Assembly: GCA_049317725.1 (NCBI GenBank) | Contig: JBMOHS010000155.1 | Span: 1 to 9,474, forward strand | Direction of reading: 5' to 3' | Source of the DNA: CAIOZW01 sp049317725 | GTDB lineage: Bacteria; Acidobacteriota; Blastocatellia; RBC074 | Length of the DNA: 9,474 nt | In this document: positions 1 through 9,474 of the stretch, piece by piece | Position numbering within the stretch: position 1 is the stretch's first letter | Layout of the letters: each line of letters opens with the position of its first letter | Notes under the pieces: generated by a model | Database searches by the model: none | What the model saw: only the letters and a program-made list of their open reading frames with translations | Told to the model about the DNA's origin: nothing | Position numbers and translations under genes: made by a program

Positions 1-5
1 AGGCA

Positions 6-74
6 CCACTCCAGTCTCCCGGAGTGGCTCCTCGCCCCGCTGCCCCTCCCTCGACTCATCCGCCGAGGGGGAGG
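6..74 (-). terminator. Possible terminator hairpins downstream of the receptor gene
   Basis: Two GC-rich inverted repeats lie within 90 bases after the receptor stop codon. The nearer pairs 45-53 with 64-74 (CCTCCCTCG against CGAGGGGGAGG, a 2-base bulge, 10-base loop). The farther is a perfect 7-bp repeat, CCACTCC at 6-12 with GGAGTGG at 21-27 and an 8-base loop. Neither is followed by a run of U on the minus-strand transcript, so a canonical intrinsic terminator is not shown. They could act as Rho-assisted or 3'-end-stabilising hairpins. The rest of positions 1-92 shows nothing else. Confidence 0.3.
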
Positions 75-92
75 ATTGAGATCTGCCCAATC

Positions 93-3476
<3,384 letters not shown>

Positions 3477-3485
3477 CTTTGTCTG

Positions 3486-3491
3486 CTCCTT
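3486..3491 (-). promoter_or_regulatory. Receptor ribosome binding site
   Basis: On the minus strand AAGGAG sits 9 bases before the ATG at 3476. It decides the start codon, because the in-frame TTG 51 bases upstream is preceded by GCCCACCC, which has no Shine-Dalgarno character, and because the signal peptide fits the ATG start better. Confidence 0.8.
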
Positions 3492-3508
3492 GATAGCCGG
3501 TGCTTGAT

Positions 3509-3536
3509 GCCATCCCCCTTGAGACAAAGGGTGGGC
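3509..3536 (-). other. Hairpin in the receptor mRNA leader
   Basis: In the minus-strand transcript CCCTT (3527-3531 read in reverse) pairs with AAGGG (3516-3520) around a 6-base loop. An outer GCC/GGC pair (3534-3536 with 3509-3511) lies beyond short unpaired stretches. The element ends 17 bases before the AAGGAG site. A role in mRNA stability or translation is only a guess, and the stem is short enough to be chance. Confidence 0.3.
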
Positions 3537-3633
3537 GATACTTCCAATGCCATAAGTATGAAGTTGTCGGAGTAACTGATAACCCTACTGGACTCATCTT
3601 ATGGGCAGCTCTTGCCGATGTTAAATTTACGTT

Positions 3634-3662
3634 AAGATAGGGAGACTTTCCCCCAGTGTCAA
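3634..3662 (-). promoter_or_regulatory. Sigma70-type promoter of the receptor gene
   Basis: On the minus strand a perfect -35 box TTGACA (3657-3662) is followed after exactly 17 bases by TATCTT (3634-3639), which matches the -10 consensus at four of six positions. Transcription would begin near 3627, giving a leader of about 150 bases. The spacer holds a near-palindrome, GGGGGAAAGTCTCCC, which might bind a regulator between the two boxes. Confidence 0.72.
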
Positions 3663-3729
3663 TCAAAAAAGAGGCCAGCCAGATCTCTCGCGCCGTGACG
3701 GGCTGGAGGGATGCGACTTCGGAAAAGAG

Positions 3730-3758
3730 TTGACAAGCGAAATGGGGAGAGCTACCTT
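3730..3758 (+). promoter_or_regulatory. Sigma70-type promoter of the addBA operon
   Basis: A perfect TTGACA -35 box (3730-3735) is followed after 17 bases by TACCTT (3753-3758). The -10 box is weak but keeps the important T, A and final T. Transcription would begin near 3765, leaving a leader of about 144 bases before the addB start. The weak -10 suggests low basal expression, which would suit a DNA-repair nuclease, but this is inference. Confidence 0.6.
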
Positions 3759-3805
3759 CGCGTTTCTTGCGCAGTCCGATCAGCCAGACCGCGCCTTGGC
3801 ACGAC

Positions 3806-3827
3806 AGAGAGGGTCCCCCGCCTCTCT
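3806..3827 (+). repeat. Inverted repeat (hairpin 1) in the addB leader
   Basis: AGAGAGG (3806-3812) and CCTCTCT (3821-3827) are perfect 7-bp complements around an 8-base, C-rich loop. The element lies about 40 bases downstream of the inferred transcription start. It is followed by TGATCATTT, which is too poor in T to call an intrinsic terminator. An attenuator or mRNA-stability role is possible but not shown. Confidence 0.5.
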
Positions 3828-3838
3828 TGATCATTTGG

Positions 3839-3857
3839 CCCCCCCAACTGCCCCCCC
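3839..3857 (+). repeat. Twin C7 tracts with G-quadruplex potential on the minus strand
   Basis: Two runs of seven C (3839-3845 and 3851-3857) are separated by AACTG. On the minus strand, the template for addBA, this reads as two G7 runs. These fit the pattern of four G3 tracts with loops of 1, 5 and 1 bases, a standard quadruplex consensus. In the mRNA the C-rich segment could serve as a Rho-loading site or pair with G-rich sequence such as the ribosome binding site. Confidence 0.5.
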
Positions 3858-3868
3858 GTTTGACTCAC

Positions 3869-3890
3869 CCTGATTGGTCCTGATTGGACC
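3869..3890 (+). repeat. Tandem CCTGATTGG repeat and hairpin 2 next to the addB ribosome binding site
   Basis: CCTGATTGG occurs twice (3869-3877 and 3879-3887) with a period of 10 bases. Across the copies, GGTCC (3876-3880) and GGACC (3886-3890) form a perfect 5-bp inverted repeat with loop TGATT. The stem ends 2 bases before the AAAGGA ribosome binding site. It could be an operator with sites one helical turn apart, or an RNA hairpin affecting translation; the sequence alone does not decide. Confidence 0.45.
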
Positions 3891-3892
3891 CG

Positions 3893-3898
3893 AAAGGA
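3893..3898 (+). promoter_or_regulatory. addB ribosome binding site
   Basis: AAAGGA lies 10 bases before the ATG at 3909. It is moderate in strength and spacing. An in-frame ATG at 3918 is a possible alternative start, but it would remove only three residues (MKR). Confidence 0.55.
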
Positions 3899-3908
3899 AT
3901 GCGGGCAT

Positions 3909-6725
3909 ATGAAAAGAATGATCCACGGAGACCCAAGCTCGGCGCTGGACTGGCTGGGGAGAGCGGGGGTCAGATCAGGAGGAGGATGGACCGTCCTCAC
4001 CCCGCACCCCCGGGCAGCGTGCGCGCTGGGCGTCCCACTGTGGACATTAGAGGGAGAAGCAATCCGGCGGCTGAACCAGCACCACCAGCGGGTGATCTCC
4101 GCTGTCGAGCAGCAGATCCTCCTGGCAGGTGTTCTGCGAGAACGCGAGAGAGACGAGGGAGGCCATTCCCGGGCGATCGACCCGCGAGGCGCAGCCCGTC
4201 GCCTGCGCCACGGGATCGAGACGCTCCTGCGCAGCACAGAGGCGCCCGAAGAGGCGCTCAAAGGGGAGAGCGAGAAGCAGCTGGTCGAATTGGCGGAGAT
4301 ACTGGCCGGGTACCGGTCAGTCTTGGCGAGAGAGGGGCTGGTCGATCCGGCCGAGGTGCTCTGGCGAGCAGCTCGACTGGAGGGGGAGCGACTGCCCCTC
4401 CTGGTGTGGGGATATTTCGCACCCCGCGGGGACGAGCTGGCCTTCCTCGACACCTTGGCGGGGGACGACAGCCACCTGATCCTCCCCCTTGGACCAGAAT
4501 CGATCCTTGCCGAGAATCGTGGCTGGGTCGCTTGGCTGGAAGGAAGAGGGTGGACCGTAGCCCCAGCGCTGCCCGAGGCATCACCGCCGATCGTCAAGCC
4601 CGTCGGATGGCGAACGGCAGAGCGATGCTGGCGAGGGGAGGGGGAGAAAGCGGCCGGCGCGATCGAACTCTGGTCGGAGCCAACGGTCGAGGAGGAGGTA
4701 CGGGCGGTCCTCCGCGAGGTCAAGCGGCTGCTCGTCGAAGGGATCTCCGCCGGGGAGATCGTCCTGGTCACCAATCAGGAAGCGATCTACGGCGCCCGCC
4801 TGCGGGCCACCGCCTGGGAGTATGGGATCCCGGTACGTCTCCCCAATCAGCGCCCCCTCGGCGAGTCGATCTTCGGGGCTTGGCTGCGCCTCGCCCTGAA
4901 GGCGATTGGCGAGGACCTCCCCTTCGAGGCGACGCTGGGAACGCTGGCCCACCGCGCCGGGCCGGGCCTCTCCAACGCGATCCTTCATCGACTGCTGGAG
5001 AAACATCCACGCGGAGCCGACGCCTGGCGGGAAGGGCTCGCTGGGGGTGAGCCCCCCGACCCGAAATGGACAAGTTGGCTGGCCGCGCTCGCCTGGCCAC
5101 GCGAAGCCTCCCGGGCTGTGTACACGAGACGACTCGAGGCCCTTCTCGATCTGCGCCGATCGAGTGCCCAGGCGGCTGACTCGTCCGGGGCCGGCGATGC
5201 GGGGGAGAGCGAGTTTCGCCAAGAACTCATGGCGATGGAGGGGGACGACGAAAACCAGTCGATCCCACTCGCACAGCAGATCGAAGAGTGGCTGGAGTTG
5301 ATCTCGATTCTGACCCTGCCGGGGGAGCCTGCCCCGCTGGGACAGGTCGTGGAAGTCCATCGTCCGGAGGCACTCTCCGGCGCGTCCTGCCGCCAACTCT
5401 TCGTCATCGGGATGATGGAAGGGGCCCTGCCGGGCTCTCCCGCAGCGGGCCCGTTGCTCGACTTTCAGGTGCGCCAGAGGCTTGCGGAACGAGGAATCGA
5501 CCTCGGATCGGCGGTCGCGCAAGTCCGCCGTCAAGCGTTGATCTTCTCCTGCGTCCTGGGAACGGCGACGGAGCGGATCGTCTTCAGTCGCGCCCGTCAG
5601 CAAGGAGGAGAGGCGGCAATCCGCTCGCCGTATCTCGACCGGCTCGGCCTGGAAGAGAAGAGGACCGGCGGAACGGCAGGGGAGAACGGGCGGGTCGTCG
5701 ACGTGATCGCGAGCCCCGAGGAGGCGCGCCGCCACTTCTCCGAGTCCACCCCCGACTGGGGGCCGGATCCACTCCTGCCCGCGCTTCGACACGCCATCGC
5801 GGTCGAACGTCGCCGGCTGGGCCCTCTGCCGCCAGACAGCTACGATGGCATCCCGGGGGTCCCCCTCGAGCACTTCGAGAGTCACCGCTGGAGCGCCTCA
5901 CAACTGATCTCGATCGGAACCTGCGCCTTTCAGTGGTTCGTCCGCTACGGATTGGAGGCGGGGGAGGCGGGGGAGCCCGAGGAGGGGCTCAGCCCGAGAC
6001 TGCTCGGGACCCTCTACCACAAAGCCCTCGAACTGTGTCTGAGCGGCCTTCCACCGGGAGAGGACCTGCGCGCCCACGCCCTCCGTCGACTGGAGTCCTG
6101 CTTTCTTGAGGCGGAGCGGGAGGTCGAGCTCTCGGAATTCCCTGCCCAATTGCCGGGATGGCGCGCACAACGGCGGGAGCACCTCAATCTTCTCGCCAAA
6201 GCAATCCAGGCCGACGACTTCCTCGCCCCCGGCGCCACAGTGGTGGGGCAGGAAGTCCGTTTTCGCGGGGAGTTCCACGGCCTGCCGGTCAGGGGAGTGA
6301 TCGATCGGATCGATCGTCTCCCGGACACTCCTGGCGAAGAAGGTCGCCTCCTCTTTCTCGACTACAAGACCGCCAAGAAGGCTCCGCTTGGAATCCAGAA
6401 CGAAGCGGGTAAGGCCAAGATCGACCTGCAGATGCCCCTCTACCAGATCGCAGCGGGCCCAACGCTCTACCCAGGTCAGAAGATCGAGGGAGCCTACTAC
6501 TCCCTCAACGGGGCGGCGCGGATCAAGAACCCAGATCCTCCCCCGGACGGATGGCTTGAGACCTTCGCCAGAGAGGTCCTCGCGAAGGTCCGAGAGGGGC
6601 GCTTTCCGGTGGCCCCCGATGTCGGACGCGAGGCCTGCGGACGCTGCGAGTTCGATCCCATCTGCCGCATCGGCCCGCGCCTCGACCGCAAAGAGTGGGC
6701 CCAGGAGAGGAGGACTGGCGCATGA
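3909..6725 (+). CDS. addB: AddB-type helicase-nuclease subunit (PD-(D/E)XK nuclease, motor-dead N-terminal domain)
   Basis: This is the predicted AddB subunit of the AddAB enzyme, which resects double-strand DNA ends in the cytoplasm; it has 938 residues. Residues 1-655 follow the UvrD-like fold of AddB, with the landmarks LLVWGYF, VEEEVRAVLREVKRLL, YGIPVRLPNQRPLGESIF and FVIGMMEGALP (498-508). The N-terminal strand (IHGDPSSALDWL) stands where a GxxGSGKT Walker A would be, so ATP hydrolysis here is unlikely. The C-terminal RecB-like nuclease is intact: GTLYH with His704, GVIDRID with Asp799, LDYKT with Asp818 and Lys820, and QMPLY with Gln841 and Tyr845. Cys672, Cys910, Cys913 and Cys919 (C-Xn-C-X2-C-X5-C) match the AddB 4Fe-4S cluster. 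It is shorter than the Firmicutes protein of roughly 1160 residues. It is the first gene of an operon and overlaps addA by 4 bases. A distant defence nuclease is the alternative, but the pairing with addA favours AddB. Confidence 0.88.
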   Translation: MKRMIHGDPSSALDWLGRAGVRSGGGWTVLTPHPRAACALGVPLWTLEGEAIRRLNQHHQRVISAVEQQILLAGVLRERERDEGGHSRAIDPRGAARRLRHGIETLLRSTEAPEEALKGESEKQLVELAEILAGYRSVLAREGLVDPAEVLWRAARLEGERLPLLVWGYFAPRGDELAFLDTLAGDDSHLILPLGPESILAENRGWVAWLEGRGWTVAPALPEASPPIVKPVGWRTAERCWRGEGEKAAGAIELWSEPTVEEEVRAVLREVKRLLVEGISAGEIVLVTNQEAIYGARLRATAWEYGIPVRLPNQRPLGESIFGAWLRLALKAIGEDLPFEATLGTLAHRAGPGLSNAILHRLLEKHPRGADAWREGLAGGEPPDPKWTSWLAALAWPREASRAVYTRRLEALLDLRRSSAQAADSSGAGDAGESEFRQELMAMEGDDENQSIPLAQQIEEWLELISILTLPGEPAPLGQVVEVHRPEALSGASCRQLFVIGMMEGALPGSPAAGPLLDFQVRQRLAERGIDLGSAVAQVRRQALIFSCVLGTATERIVFSRARQQGGEAAIRSPYLDRLGLEEKRTGGTAGENGRVVDVIASPEEARRHFSESTPDWGPDPLLPALRHAIAVERRRLGPLPPDSYDGIPGVPLEHFESHRWSASQLISIGTCAFQWFVRYGLEAGEAGEPEEGLSPRLLGTLYHKALELCLSGLPPGEDLRAHALRRLESCFLEAEREVELSEFPAQLPGWRAQRREHLNLLAKAIQADDFLAPGATVVGQEVRFRGEFHGLPVRGVIDRIDRLPDTPGEEGRLLFLDYKTAKKAPLGIQNEAGKAKIDLQMPLYQIAAGPTLYPGQKIEGAYYSLNGAARIKNPDPPPDGWLETFAREVLAKVREGRFPVAPDVGREACGRCEFDPICRIGPRLDRKEWAQERRTGA
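6708..6713 (+). promoter_or_regulatory. addA ribosome binding site inside the end of addB
   Basis: A full AGGAGG lies 8 bases before the ATG at 6722, within the last codons of addB. With the ATGA overlap it indicates translational coupling, while being strong enough for independent initiation. Confidence 0.8.
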
Positions 6726-9474
6726 GAAATCGACTGACTCCAGAACAAGAGGCGGCGGTCCAGACTCGCGGCAGCCTCGCGGTCTCGGCCGGCGCCGGAA
6801 CGGGCAAGACGCTCCTCCTCGCCCATCGCTACCTCTTTCACGTGCTTGAGGAGCGGCAGAGCCCCCTCTCGGTCGTCGCCATCACCTTCACCGAACGGGC
6901 CGCCCTGGAACTGCGCGCCCGCATTCGCGAGATCCTCCACGCAGAACTCCAGCGACCTCCCGAATCGGAGCCGGCAGGGGAGGAAGAGGGTGCGATCGAC
7001 AGGGAGGTGATCCTTGCCGAGCTGGAAGCGGCGCAGATCAGCACCATCCATGCCCTCTGCCGTCGCATCTGCCAAGACCACCCCGAGGAGGCCGGGGTTC
7101 CGCACCACGTCACCATTCTCGACGACATTTCACGGGGCCTTCACCTCCCGGGATGGATCGAGGACGCGCTCGACACCCTGCCCCTGGAGATCTACGATCG
7201 CCTCCCCTACTCGGTACTGCGCGCGGCCCTGCCCCCCCTCCTCGAGGATCCGGTAACCGCCGAATGGGCCTTCGAGCAGGATCCAGCGGAGTGGCCAGCC
7301 CGTCTCGCCGAGGAACGACAACGACTTCGCACGAGCTTGACGACAGATCCGCTCTGGTTGTCGTCCGCAGCCTTGCTCGAAACCCTCTCTGGCCCCCCGG
7401 GAGACCTGATGGAGTTGAACCGGCAGACAGTCCTCCAGTCCCTCGCCGTGATGCGGGACTCGGAAGCCGCCCACTCCGACGCCCTCGCGCGCATCGCAGC
7501 CATCAAGGTGCAGGGCGGAAGTGCCGCCAAATGGGGGAAGGAGTCCTTCGAGGCCACCAAAACGGCGATCAAGGCCCTGCGCGCCCAGGCCCAAAAGCTC
7601 CACCCGAAGGAGGTGGCCCTCGACTGGGATGGGACGCCGGAACGGGCACAGCTCAATCGAACGATGGTCGAGCTGCTGCCGAGCTTGCGCGAGGCCTTCC
7701 GTTGGACCCAGGCCCACATCGACCGGGCGAAGCGGGCGGCCCGGCAGCTCGACTTCGGCGATCTGGAGCTGGGCGCGTGGCGGGCGCTCGCCTCCCCGGC
7801 GGTTCGTCGCTACTACCAGACGCGCTGGCGATCGTTCCTCGTCGACGAGTTCCAGGACACCAACCCGGTGCAGCGCGCGATTCTCGATCGCCTCCAGGAA
7901 GGGAGTACCATCACCATCGTCGGGGACGCGAAGCAGGCGATCTATGGATTCCGGCGCGCCGGGCACGAAGTCTTCGAGGAGGCTCGTACCCGGATCCTCG
8001 ACGGCGGGGGCAGCAACCACTCGCTCTCCCGCAGCTTCCGGACCCACCAGCGCCTCATCGAATCGTTCAATCAAGTCTTCGCAGAGCTGCTCGCCGTCCA
8101 GCACGAGCCACTCGACGCCGCGCGACCGTCCTCTCCGCACGACGGCCCGTCACTCCGCTGGGTGGTACTGGAGCAGGAGAAGCCCGCCCGGGGGCGCAGC
8201 AGACCGTCCGCTCAGCTCGAAGCCGCCTACCTTGCCGAGCAGATCGAAGAGATCCTGCAGAGCGGACATCCCGTACACGATCCCAAGACGCAAGAGGTGA
8301 GGCCAGCCGGCCCCGGCGATGTGGCGATCCTTTGCCGGACCTGGGCCTTGGCCGAGATCCATTCCCAAGCCCTGCTCGAACGGCAGATCCCCTCCTGCCA
8401 ACGGGGAGGCAGCAACCTGTTCCAAACGATGGAGGCACGCGATGGTCTTGCCTTGCTCGATCTTCTCGGGAATCCGCTCGAGAATATTCCGCTGCTCGGC
8501 GTGCTGCGCAGCCCCTTCTTCGCGATCAGCGATCGACACCTGATGGAGGTCCGCCAGCAGTGGCGATCCTGTCAGCCAAGCCCCGCCGAAGTGCCCGAGA
8601 GCCTCGCCCCCCAGAAAGGGCAAAAGGCAAGGAGAGCGCTCACTTGGTGGACGATGCTCGAAGGCCTTGCTCCGACGCTTCCCTCGCCGGTGGCCCGTGC
8701 CGTGGCGATTCTCCAACAGCTCCTCGCGGCCCGGCGGGAGCACTCGGCCAGCCAGCTTTTTCAGATGGCCAATCGACTGACCGGCTATGATGCGGTCTTG
8801 ACCCACCTGCCCAGCGGCGAGCAACGCCTCGCCGATTGGCGGGCGCTGCTCGATCTGATCGAGCGGATCGAGTCCGATGAGGGCGAGGATCTCATTACCG
8901 TCTGGCGGCGGCTCCGGCGAATCCGGCAGCTCGACTTGAGGGTCCCCCGCCCGTCACTCGAAGCACGGGACGCGGTCACCGTCTCGACGATTCACGGTGC
9001 CAAGGGGCTCGAATGGCCAATCGTCGTCCTCCCCAGTCCTCCACGCACGAGTCCCGGGCGACCTGCAGTCCATTTCGATCCCGAGCTCGGAGTCGCCCTC
9101 TCACTCACCGACCAATCAGAACCAGAGTCCGCAGAGGAGACGGGAACGAAGAAGAGATCACCCGGCCCAGCCCCCTTCGAGCTGCTCGAGCAGCGGGCTC
9201 AAGCCAGAGAGGAGGCGGAATCCCGCCGATTGCGCTATGTCGCGATGACGCGTGCCCGGGACCTGGTGCTGCTCACCTCCCCCGACCAGAAGGAGAACGA
9301 CAAGGTCCCGGAGCCCCTCACCTCCAGCCTCCTTCAGGCCGGAATCGTTCCAGAGAGGATCTCCTTTGATCCCCCGCGGCCGAGTGCCCCGCCAGACGGG
9401 GTGTCAGCCCAGCCAAGTCGGGTGGATCTCTCCTCCATACGACTGCTACCTGACCCACTCACCCTGACCGAGCC
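6722..9474 (+). CDS. addA: AddA-type UvrD/SF1A helicase subunit, 3' end beyond the window
   Basis: This is the predicted AddA motor subunit of AddAB, a 3'-5' ATP-dependent DNA helicase. The frame is open for 917 codons to the window edge, with no stop. All SF1A motifs are present in order: Q-motif LTPEQ (5-9), Walker A SAGAGTGKT (22-30), Ia TFTERAALEL (55-64), Ib ISTIHALC (106-113), QLDFGDLE (342-349), Walker B VDEFQDTN (374-381), III GDAKQAIYGFR (401-411), IV LSRSFRT (435-441), V TIHGAKGLEW (756-765) and VI RYVAMTRAR (838-846). A low-complexity charged stretch (797-818) separates V from VI. AddA proteins are usually near 1200 residues and end in a second RecB-like nuclease, so that domain should lie just past the edge. 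The start is set by the AGGAGG at 6708-6713 and by the overlap with addB. Related UvrD or PcrA helicases are shorter and not paired with AddB. Confidence 0.92.
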   Translation, partial: MRNRLTPEQEAAVQTRGSLAVSAGAGTGKTLLLAHRYLFHVLEERQSPLSVVAITFTERAALELRARIREILHAELQRPPESEPAGEEEGAIDREVILAELEAAQISTIHALCRRICQDHPEEAGVPHHVTILDDISRGLHLPGWIEDALDTLPLEIYDRLPYSVLRAALPPLLEDPVTAEWAFEQDPAEWPARLAEERQRLRTSLTTDPLWLSSAALLETLSGPPGDLMELNRQTVLQSLAVMRDSEAAHSDALARIAAIKVQGGSAAKWGKESFEATKTAIKALRAQAQKLHPKEVALDWDGTPERAQLNRTMVELLPSLREAFRWTQAHIDRAKRAARQLDFGDLELGAWRALASPAVRRYYQTRWRSFLVDEFQDTNPVQRAILDRLQEGSTITIVGDAKQAIYGFRRAGHEVFEEARTRILDGGGSNHSLSRSFRTHQRLIESFNQVFAELLAVQHEPLDAARPSSPHDGPSLRWVVLEQEKPARGRSRPSAQLEAAYLAEQIEEILQSGHPVHDPKTQEVRPAGPGDVAILCRTWALAEIHSQALLERQIPSCQRGGSNLFQTMEARDGLALLDLLGNPLENIPLLGVLRSPFFAISDRHLMEVRQQWRSCQPSPAEVPESLAPQKGQKARRALTWWTMLEGLAPTLPSPVARAVAILQQLLAARREHSASQLFQMANRLTGYDAVLTHLPSGEQRLADWRALLDLIERIESDEGEDLITVWRRLRRIRQLDLRVPRPSLEARDAVTVSTIHGAKGLEWPIVVLPSPPRTSPGRPAVHFDPELGVALSLTDQSEPESAEETGTKKRSPGPAPFELLEQRAQAREEAESRRLRYVAMTRARDLVLLTSPDQKENDKVPEPLTSSLLQAGIVPERISFDPPRPSAPPDGVSAQPSRVDLSSIRLLPDPLTLTE

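Larger units (their letters stand above)
3477..3908. other. Divergent intergenic region between the receptor and addBA
   Basis: This 432-bp stretch has no convincing coding sequence. Its left half (about 3541-3740) is more AT-rich than either flanking gene. It contains the receptor promoter and leader to the left and the addBA promoter and leader to the right. The two -35 boxes face away from each other with 67 bp between them, and nothing recognisable lies in that gap. A regulator binding there could reach both promoters, but no clear operator was found between them. Confidence 0.75.

Noticed and set aside
3477..3527. A longer receptor starting at TTG 3527
   Set aside because: There is no Shine-Dalgarno sequence before the TTG, while AAGGAG stands 9 bases before the ATG at 3476 and the signal peptide fits that start.
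4581..5885. A 434-codon minus-strand frame opposite addB
   Set aside because: It is low in recognisable structure and fully covered by addB, whose nuclease and Fe-S motifs are clear.
4381..5977. Repeated GGGGGAG heptamers on the plus strand of addB as a candidate Chi-like site
   Set aside because: Most fall on Gly-Glu and similar codon pairs in a G-rich gene, and a few copies in one gene cannot show genome-wide enrichment or strand bias. A whole-genome count would be needed.
6299..6317. Palindromic GATCG repeats
   Set aside because: They encode the conserved IDRID motif of the nuclease, and GATCG is common throughout the window through preferred codons.
7153..8790. A 545-codon plus-strand frame inside addA
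   Set aside because: It is rich in Arg, Pro, Gly and Ala with no domain, whereas the overlapping frame from 6722 carries all SF1A helicase motifs in order.
3909..9474. The gene pair as a new anti-phage defence system of helicase plus nuclease
   Set aside because: Motif order, Fe-S cysteines and gene order all match AddAB. No accessory defence gene, transposase or tRNA lies nearby.

Overview
The window looks like a piece of a GC-rich chromosome from an Acidobacteriota-like bacterium. This is inferred from the large outer-membrane receptor with an N-terminal carboxypeptidase-regulatory-like domain, a type greatly expanded in that phylum, together with GC-rich codon use. No RNA gene, mobile element, CRISPR array or prophage signal was seen.

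Layout: (1) Positions 1-92 hold no gene, only two GC-rich inverted repeats just downstream of the receptor stop codon, a possible terminator without a U-tract. (2) Positions 93-3476, minus strand, encode an 1127-residue exported Oar-like TonB-dependent receptor with signal peptide, regulatory-like domain, TonB-box-like strand, plug and beta barrel. (3) Positions 3477-3908 are a 432-bp divergent intergenic region. It carries two back-to-back sigma70-type promoters, each with a perfect TTGACA -35 box and a 17-bp spacer. The right-hand leader is unusually structured, with a hairpin, two C7 tracts and a second hairpin against the ribosome binding site. (4) Positions 3909-6725, plus strand, encode an AddB-type nuclease subunit with complete RecB-like nuclease and Fe-S motifs but no Walker A motif. 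(5) Positions 6722 to the window end encode an AddA-type UvrD/SF1A helicase. Its frame stays open to the edge and is cut off before the expected C-terminal nuclease domain. The two genes overlap by 4 bases (ATGA) and form one operon.

The addB and addA products should form a helicase-nuclease that resects double-strand DNA ends for RecA-dependent recombination and destroys linear foreign DNA. AddA would be the only ATP-driven motor. AddB would supply one nuclease, held in place by the Fe-S cluster, and a motor-like scaffold. The receptor faces the other way and shows no evident functional link to the operon. I do not see a clearly new biological system here. The most unusual sequence is the structured addBA leader.
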